Below, in pieces: positions 36,488-40,768 of a stretch of DNA of 40,768 bases (the stretch's first letter is position 1; every line of letters begins with the position of its first letter). The stretch spans positions 1 to 40,768 of the forward strand of contig NZ_BJXA01000079.1 in assembly GCF_007990755.1 (NCBI RefSeq), written 5' to 3'. Origin of the DNA: Nocardia ninae NBRC 108245. Its GTDB lineage: Bacteria; Actinomycetota; Actinomycetes; Mycobacteriales; Mycobacteriaceae. Position numbers and translations under genes: made by a program. The notes below the pieces were generated by a model, which searched no databases, was not told the origin of the DNA, and was given only the letters and a program-made list of their open reading frames with translations.

Positions 36488-37135
36488 TTGGCCATCCCGC
36501 CGATAGCGCCGTACTCGATTCCGGCGCGCGAGGACGTCGAGGCGAATCAGGTGCCGTGGTCGCTGGATCCGTCGAGGTCCGCGCTGCTGATCCACGATAT
36601 GCAGCGCTACTTCATCGACGCCTACCAGCCCGACCTCGACCCGATCGCGACCGTCACCGCGAACATCGCGCGCCTGCGCGAGCAGTGCAACGCGGCAGGC
36701 GTCCCGGTGATCTACACCATGCAGCCCGGCGACCAGCATCCCTCGCGCCGTGGCATTCTCGCGGACTTCTGGGGCAGCGGACTGAGCAACGGCCCGTCCG
36801 CCGCGATCATCGACCAACTGGCGCCCGGCCCGGCCGATATCCAGGTCACCAAGTGGCGCTACTCCGCCTTCCAGCGGACCGACCTGCGCGAGTTGCTCAA
36901 TCACTACAACCGCGATCAGCTCGTCATCACCGGCGTGTACGCCCACATGGGTTGCATGCTCAGCGCCGCGGACGCGTTCATGAACGACATCAAGCCGTTC
37001 GTGGTGCTGGACGCGACCGCGGACTTCGGGCGCGACGAGCACGTGATGGCCATGAACTATGTCGCGCGCCGCTGTGGCGCGGTGACCACCACCGACGCGC
37101 TGGAATTCGCGCTGCGGCAATCGAATGCGGCCTGA
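36488..37135 (+). CDS. dhbB: Isochorismatase, stand-alone
   Basis: A 215-residue isochorismatase. Asp37 (LLIHDMQ), Lys122 (VTKWRYSAF) and the [11 protein letters not shown] segment around Gly155 match the catalytic layout of EntB. It cleaves the pyruvyl group from isochorismate. EntB and most DhbB proteins are about 285-310 residues, with a C-terminal aryl carrier domain; here that domain is missing and encoded by the next gene. Start is TTG 36488, supported by AGGAGA 8-13 nt upstream. Confidence 0.93.
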   Translation: MAIPPIAPYSIPAREDVEANQVPWSLDPSRSALLIHDMQRYFIDAYQPDLDPIATVTANIARLREQCNAAGVPVIYTMQPGDQHPSRRGILADFWGSGLSNGPSAAIIDQLAPGPADIQVTKWRYSAFQRTDLRELLNHYNRDQLVITGVYAHMGCMLSAADAFMNDIKPFVVLDATADFGRDEHVMAMNYVARRCGAVTTTDALEFALRQSNAA

Positions 37136-37163
37136 TCAGGCGCTGGAAATCTCGAGGAGAAAC

Positions 37164-37412
37164 ATGAGCGAGCCGGTTACCTTCGGCCGCCAGGACGTGA
37201 TCGCCGATGTCGCGGCCGCGTTGGGTGTGGCACCACACGAGGTGCCTGAAGACGCGGATCTGACCGACGCGGGTTTGGATTCGGTGCGGCTGATGTCGCT
37301 GGTCGAGAAGTGGCGGTCCGGTGGGGCGGAGCAGGCGGACTTCGCGACCTTGGCGGCCGAGCCGGTGCTGAGCGCCTGGCTCGATGTTCTCGTGCCTGCG
37401 GATCAGTCCTGA
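37164..37412 (+). CDS. Aryl carrier protein, stand-alone
   Basis: An 82-residue carrier protein. The phosphopantetheine site is Ser40 in AGLDSVRLM. The helix after it (LVEKW) is the usual partner-binding helix of the ArCP of EntB. It takes DHB from DhbE and presents it to C1 of the NRPS. ATG 37164 has GAGGAG 5-10 nt upstream. In-frame codons before it overlap dhbB and are not used. Last gene of the operon, with a strong terminator 269 bp downstream. Confidence 0.93.
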   Translation: MSEPVTFGRQDVIADVAAALGVAPHEVPEDADLTDAGLDSVRLMSLVEKWRSGGAEQADFATLAAEPVLSAWLDVLVPADQS

Positions 37413-37790
37413 CCGACGAGCCTGCGGTTTCGCTCGTCACGGACTGCCGGCCCGACTGGGCGCGTTTCCCCAGTTGCACCATGACAGGTTCGTCGTGATC
37501 GGACCACACGGCCTCGGCTACCCGCAGGGTGGCACGGAACACACCCACGGTCTTTCGTTCTCGCCGCTGGCCGTTGTCGCGGTTCGGACCGGTGAGATCG
37601 TCCGCTCCTTCGCGCGGTGCTCGGTAGCGGGCGTCCGCGCCGAATATGCCGTTGAGCGGGCTGGAAGGTAGCCCGACAGCTGCGCCGCAGGCCGTCGGCC
37701 TGCGGCGCAATCGGACAACCCGATGTCCGCGGGGGCATCCGGGGCGCCTCCGTGTACTCGGACCCAGAAATGCGGCCAGAAACGTACCTG
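37413..37790. other. Intergenic stretch after the ArCP gene, no credible gene
   Basis: About 270 bp lie between the ArCP stop and a terminator at 37681. Open frames exist on both strands, but none has a ribosome site or family resemblance. It could be the worn-out remnant of a small gene, since intergenic spaces elsewhere in this cluster are short. From 37710 to 37790 nothing is seen before the next promoter. Confidence 0.4.
37681..37709 (+). terminator. Terminator of the dhbA-dhbB-ArCP operon
   Basis: Perfect 13-bp stem (TGCGCCGCAGGCC) with a 3-nt loop. It separates the operon from the iron-boxed gene downstream. Confidence 0.75.
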
Positions 37791-37818
37791 TTGACAGGTT
37801 TAGGTCTGCCTAACCTAA
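37791..37818 (+). promoter_or_regulatory. -35 element plus iron box before the glycine-zipper protein gene
   Basis: TTGACA at 37791-37796 is a consensus -35. The iron box TTAGGTCTGCCTAACCTAA at 37800-37818 matches at 16-17 of 19 positions and fills the -35/-10 spacer, with CCTAAG as a possible -10. It is the best iron box in the window. Bound DtxR/IdeR would block RNA polymerase directly. Confidence 0.88.
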
Positions 37819-37857
37819 GCTCAACGCATCCCGACCACACCTGAGAAGGAATTAAGA

Positions 37858-38574
37858 ATGTTGATGAGGAACTTTGCCGCGACGGCCTCGCTGCTGATCG
37901 CCGCGTTAGGCGTCACGGCCGGCACGGTCAACGCGGCACCGGCGGCGGAAGCCGACGCGCCGATCAATTTCACCGCCGAGACCACCGACACCCAGGCCAT
38001 CGTCTCCCTGGACGCGGGCTCGCTCGTGGTCGAGGACGGCGCGCTGAAGATCAAGGCCGCCAACGGCAATGTCGTCGCGGGCACCCCGCTGCAGTTCCGG
38101 CTCGACGACTTCACCTTCCCGATCGCCGCGGACATCTCCGGCCGCACCGCGAAGCTGACCCCGCAGCTGGACATGGGCAAGGCCGTTTACACCCCGGTCG
38201 CCATGCCCTTCGAGGACAAGGCCCCCTGGAAGACCGAGTACGACCGTGAGCAGGCTGCCTGGAGCCGGATGACGGCCACCATCAGCCTCGGCGCCAGCAT
38301 CGCGACCCTGGTCGGCGGCATCGGTGGCGCGGCCGTCGGCTGTGTCCTCGGCGGCGTCGTCGGCGGTGCCGTGATCGGTGGCACCATCGTCGGCCTGTTC
38401 GGTCCGTTCCTTGGTGGTATCGCCGCGGGTTGCCTCGCCGGCGCGGCCGCCATGGGCGCCCTCGGCACGGTCGCGGGCCAGATCTTCATCACCGCTCCGG
38501 TGGCGATCGGCGCGGTGATCCAGTACTTCACCACGATCAACCAGCCGTTCAACCCGCCGGCTCCGGCCAAGTAG
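37858..38574 (+). CDS. Iron-box-controlled secreted protein with a glycine-zipper membrane region
   Basis: A 238-residue protein of no family I can name with function. The signal peptide ends at VNA-AP after residue 26. Residues about 35-115 are a beta-rich soluble domain (LDAGSLVVEDGALKI, LDDFTFPIA). A charged stretch follows (EDKAPWKTEYDREQ). Then comes a Gly/Ala-rich hydrophobic region (about 141-225) full of GxxxG pairs (GGIGGAAVG, GGVVGGAVIGG, GGIAAG), and a Pro-rich tail. The layout resembles the many Nocardia/Rhodococcus secreted proteins with a DUF8020-like head. AGAAGGA 8-14 nt before ATG 37858 fits well. The preceding iron box predicts strong induction under iron starvation, together with the siderophore genes. 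A mycomembrane-associated role in iron uptake is inferred. Confidence 0.88.
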   Translation: MLMRNFAATASLLIAALGVTAGTVNAAPAAEADAPINFTAETTDTQAIVSLDAGSLVVEDGALKIKAANGNVVAGTPLQFRLDDFTFPIAADISGRTAKLTPQLDMGKAVYTPVAMPFEDKAPWKTEYDREQAAWSRMTATISLGASIATLVGGIGGAAVGCVLGGVVGGAVIGGTIVGLFGPFLGGIAAGCLAGAAAMGALGTVAGQIFITAPVAIGAVIQYFTTINQPFNPPAPAK

Positions 38575-38598
38575 TTCCGGCTGGCTGCACAGATATAG

Positions 38599-38626
38599 GT
38601 CAGGCCCCGCTTCGGCGGGGCCTGAC
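38599..38626. terminator. Strong terminator between the glycine-zipper gene and the LysR gene
   Basis: Perfect 12-bp stem (GTCAGGCCCCGC) with a TTCG loop, followed on the plus strand by TTGTTCT. It lies between convergent genes and can serve both. Confidence 0.85.
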
Positions 38627-38669
38627 TTGTTCTACGCGCTGTCGCCGGGACCGGGAGTGCGGCTGGTCG

Positions 38670-39650
38670 TTACGAAGGCAGGGGGCCGACCGGCACCGGA
38701 GTGCGGTGCGACACTTCGGGTTCCGGGCGCCGGATCTCCAGCAGTCCCGCCGCGCCGAACTTCCGGACGAGTTCCGAGTCGCTGATGACCTCGAGGAACT
38801 TCTCCACATGCATCGACTTGTCGCGCGCATGCACGGTCAATTCCCGGCGAATCGGGCGGGACAGCCGAATGATGGACAGCAGCCGGGCCGATCCGTGCAG
38901 TGCCATCTTCGGCACCAGCGCGACGCCGACCCCGTGTTCCACCAGGCTCAGTGCGGTGGTCACATCGGGGGCGCGGACGGCGAACCGGACGTGTACGCCG
39001 GCCCGGCCCGCCTCGCGCGAGACCGTGTCGGTCAAATCGGAGTTCGCGCCGCACCGAATCCACGGCGCCTCGACCAGTTGTTTCCACGAGCCGTCGAAGC
39101 TGCTGCGCTGACTGGGATGGCAGACGACGACGAGTTCTTCCTCGCCGAAGCAGTGCACGACCCGCGAGCTGGTCTGCTCCAGCGGTCCCACGGCCACATC
39201 GAGCGCGCCCTCTTCGAGCGTCGCGTTCAGCTCGCGCAGGTCGGTGAACGCCCTGACCTCGATGCTGTCGATATTCCGTTCGTGGCGCATCCGGTAGATC
39301 AATGGCGGCAGCAGCTTCTGGGCAATCGTCGGCGTCGTGCCGACGGTCATCACGCCGTCGCCGAACGTCTGCCCCATGGCCATGGCCTGCCGGGCGGATT
39401 CAACGACATCGGAGGCCTGGGCGAAGAACTCTCTGCCGAACTTGGTGAGCCTCGACCTGCGTGACCGCGGATCGAACACCTTCCGGCCGAGCGAGGTCTC
39501 CAGCGCGTCGATCTGTTGCGACATCGCCGAGGGAGTTATTCCGAACCGCCGCGCGGCGGCGGACAGTGAACCCAGCTGCACTGCGTTCACAAAGTAATCG
39601 AACTGTCGGAGCGTGATCGTATTGGAAGTAAGCAAGGGGTAATCAGACAT
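38670..39650 (-). CDS. LysR-family transcription regulator
   Basis: A 326-residue regulator. The N-terminal winged helix is clear (LRQFDYFVNAVQLGSLSAAARRFGITPSAMSQQI, about 17-50, the usual LysR HTH), followed by the linker helix and a two-lobe effector-binding domain starting at about 93 (MTVGTTPTIAQKLLPPL). Start ATG 39650 has AAAGG 7-11 nt upstream; a TTG two codons earlier is less likely. The target is unknown. It ends beside the iron-regulated gene but has its own promoter region to the right. No T-N11-A site stands out in that region. Confidence 0.92.
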   Translation of the reverse strand: MSDYPLLTSNTITLRQFDYFVNAVQLGSLSAAARRFGITPSAMSQQIDALETSLGRKVFDPRSRRSRLTKFGREFFAQASDVVESARQAMAMGQTFGDGVMTVGTTPTIAQKLLPPLIYRMRHERNIDSIEVRAFTDLRELNATLEEGALDVAVGPLEQTSSRVVHCFGEEELVVVCHPSQRSSFDGSWKQLVEAPWIRCGANSDLTDTVSREAGRAGVHVRFAVRAPDVTTALSLVEHGVGVALVPKMALHGSARLLSIIRLSRPIRRELTVHARDKSMHVEKFLEVISDSELVRKFGAAGLLEIRRPEPEVSHRTPVPVGPLPS

Positions 39651-40213
39651 CGGCAACCTTTGTATCGAGCCGTCGGCTCATCCGCAGCACCTTCGGTCCA
39701 TCACTGAAAATTAAGTGGCATTCCGTCACCGAGTCATGGCACGCGCCGGTCGACACGGACCGGCAATCACATCACATTCTTTCGTTAACTGTGCGTTCAT
39801 CCGCGAATTGTGGCGAAGCCGGAATGGCTGCCATCGAGGTGTTGCGCCGACTTGTGTGCAAGCAGTATCTACTGCGGTGACTGCTACGTCAAACGTTACG
39901 CCAAGCTAAACCTCCATGTAACCCAGATCACATTGTTGCTTCAATTGCATGACTCGGCCGCGCCCCGACCTGGGTCGATTGCGGACGAACGTTCCGTCTG
40001 CAACTGATGGCGTACGACCTTCCTTCGGGCTCGCAGGATGCGCGTCACGGAACCATTTTGACCACGAATGGCCTTGGTTAGGTGCTGATTCAAGGAAAAT
40101 CTCAACGGATATTAGCCCGCCTAACAACGCCTGCTGGGGAGCCGTTATCGAGACCCTGCCGCAGCGTTGTGGTGATTCGACAGTAGGCGTCGAACCGGGT
40201 CGCCGAGAGCTGT
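39651..40213. other. Long non-coding stretch upstream of the LysR gene
   Basis: Part of an 852-bp gap before the next gene. It has visibly lower GC than the rest of the window, and it should hold the LysR promoter on its left side. A pair GTTAGG (40078) and CCTAAC (40119) can fold over about 47 bp. No tRNA, integrase site or real gene is recognised. Open frames on both strands lack ribosome sites and family features. Confidence 0.4.
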
Positions 40214-40264
40214 GCTGTGATCCGGTGGTGATCTGTGGAAGCAGTTCCTGTGATATGGCTGTGA
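40214..40264. promoter_or_regulatory. PhoP-like direct-repeat operator candidate
   Basis: Read on the minus strand, TCACAGC (40264-40258), 4 bp and TCACAGG (40253-40247) match the mycobacterial PhoP box TCACAGC-N4-TCACAGC in all but the last base. A further TCACAGC lies at 40220-40214, exactly 33 bp (three 11-bp turns) away, and a degenerate copy lies at 40231-40225. The array is about 240 bp upstream of the exported-protein gene. Confidence 0.5.
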
Positions 40265-40361
40265 TCGGGTATCGGTGCGACTGTTAATCGGACCTTGATT
40301 CGATGTAAGAATGTCCGTTCTGCTTGTTGGTCACACCCGCCGAGTTCTACGCTCCGAAATG

Positions 40362-40468
40362 GAAGCCGACAGCCCGCAGTACCGCGTAGATGACCGCAGA
40401 GCGGCGGTCGAACGGCTCCCGACCGGCAGTTCGGACCAGGTCGTACCCAGCGGTGGGCTGTCGGCTTC
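40362..40468 (+). promoter_or_regulatory. Candidate structured leader RNA with a 14-bp closing stem
   Basis: GAAGCCGACAGCCC (40362-40375) pairs perfectly with 40455-40468 across 79 nt. Inside, GACCGC/GCGGTC (40392-40409) forms a hairpin and GAAC/GTTC (40410-40432) a second. The result is a multi-branch structure ending 34 nt before the ATG at 40503. It fits no riboswitch that I know by sequence. It could be a cis-regulatory leader or a small RNA. Confidence 0.45.
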
Positions 40469-40502
40469 GCCAGCGATCCAGCATTTCGAAGGAAGGCATC
40501 TG

Positions 40503-40768
40503 ATGGGGAAGCACAGCGCGCCGCGAAATAATGTCGTTCCCGCGCGACTGGCGGTGCTCTCGACGGCGACACTGATCGGCCTGGCGGTCTCGACCCAGGG
40601 CGGCGCCGGGCAGGCCATCGCGGAGGGGACGAACTCCGCCGCGGGCTCGGGTGACGACGTTTGGATCGCGCCGCCGAAGCAGGTGGTGTCCCCGGTGGTG
40701 GTGCCAGCGACCTATCAGCAGCAAGCACGGCCGAACGTCGCCGCGCCCGTCCGGGCCGAGCGACCGGC
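40503..40768 (+). CDS. Exported protein, N-terminal part only
   Basis: Open to the right edge; 88 full codons are seen. ATG 40503 has GAAGGAAGG 7-15 nt upstream. The product begins MGKHSAPRNN, then a hydrophobic core (LAVLSTATLIGLAVS), and a low-complexity Gln/Pro/Ala-rich stretch follows. This is the shape of a signal peptide plus linker as found in actinobacterial cell-wall hydrolases (Rpf, NlpC or M23 types) that carry the catalytic domain at the far end. The catalytic part is outside the window, so the family cannot be set. Confidence 0.75.
   Translation, partial: MGKHSAPRNNVVPARLAVLSTATLIGLAVSTQGGAGQAIAEGTNSAAGSGDDVWIAPPKQVVSPVVVPATYQQQARPNVAAPVRAERP

Noticed and set aside
37384-37671. 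95-residue plus-strand frame after the ArCP gene
   Set aside because: Its start lies within the ArCP gene, it has no ribosome site and no family likeness.
40102-40728. 208-residue minus-strand frame at the right end
   Set aside because: It covers the leader and the start of the exported-protein gene, is Arg/Pro/Ser-rich and lacks a ribosome site.
1-40768. CRISPR arrays, tRNA or rRNA genes, transposases and integrase attachment sites
   Set aside because: No regular repeat-spacer pattern, cloverleaf-like sequence, transposase motif or flanking inverted/direct repeats were found on reading both strands.

Overview
The window is high-GC, densely coded DNA from a Gram-positive actinobacterium. 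A mycolate-containing genus such as Nocardia or a close relative is likely. Pointers are DtxR/IdeR-type iron boxes, MprA/MprB-like two-component genes, a DUF574-type methyltransferase, frequent GTG/TTG starts, probable leaderless promoters and a PhoP-like direct-repeat operator. The genus is inferred, not proven.

Layout. (1) 1-5119, minus strand: a tightly overlapping operon that looks like trans-4-hydroxyproline catabolism. It has a three-subunit FAD/[2Fe-2S] D-hydroxyproline dehydrogenase, a DapA-like deaminase and an alpha-ketoglutarate-semialdehyde dehydrogenase, with a palindromic operator at 5166-5188. The alpha subunit runs off the left edge. (2) 5377-17738: general functions. These are a lipoprotein peptidase-like hydrolase, a response regulator/histidine kinase pair, a methyltransferase next to a MetE-fold protein, a secreted hydrolase, a subtilase with a small partner, a small secreted protein, 6-phosphogluconate dehydrogenase and a nucleoside-permease-family lipoprotein. 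(3) 17773-38574: an iron-acquisition island. (4) 38670-40768: a LysR regulator, a long non-coding stretch with a PhoP-like repeat array and a structured leader candidate, and the start of an exported protein.

The iron island makes and handles a catecholate siderophore. DhbA and DhbB make 2,3-dihydroxybenzoate (DHB) from isochorismate. DhbE adenylates DHB and loads it on a free-standing aryl carrier protein. A 2359-residue C-A-T-C-A-T-TE synthetase extends it. My reading of the adenylation pockets is a basic residue (Arg/Lys/Orn) in module 1 and a Gly-like pocket in module 2, so the product may be built on a DHB-basic-Gly backbone. An EntS-like exporter, a binding lipoprotein, two FecCD permeases, an ATPase and a siderophore-interacting reductase complete the cycle. 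Four 19-bp iron boxes stand before the synthetase operon, the uptake operon, the divergent dhbE/dhbA pair and an uncharacterised secreted glycine-zipper protein. Isochorismate synthase, an MbtH-like protein and a phosphopantetheinyl transferase are not in the window.

The most novel points are: the iron-box-controlled secreted glycine-zipper protein (37858-38574); a STAND ATPase/TPR regulator embedded in the siderophore cluster (31109-33838), whose stop codon lies inside an iron box; the unusual predicted siderophore backbone; and the helically phased PhoP-like repeats plus a long-stem RNA candidate upstream of the last gene.
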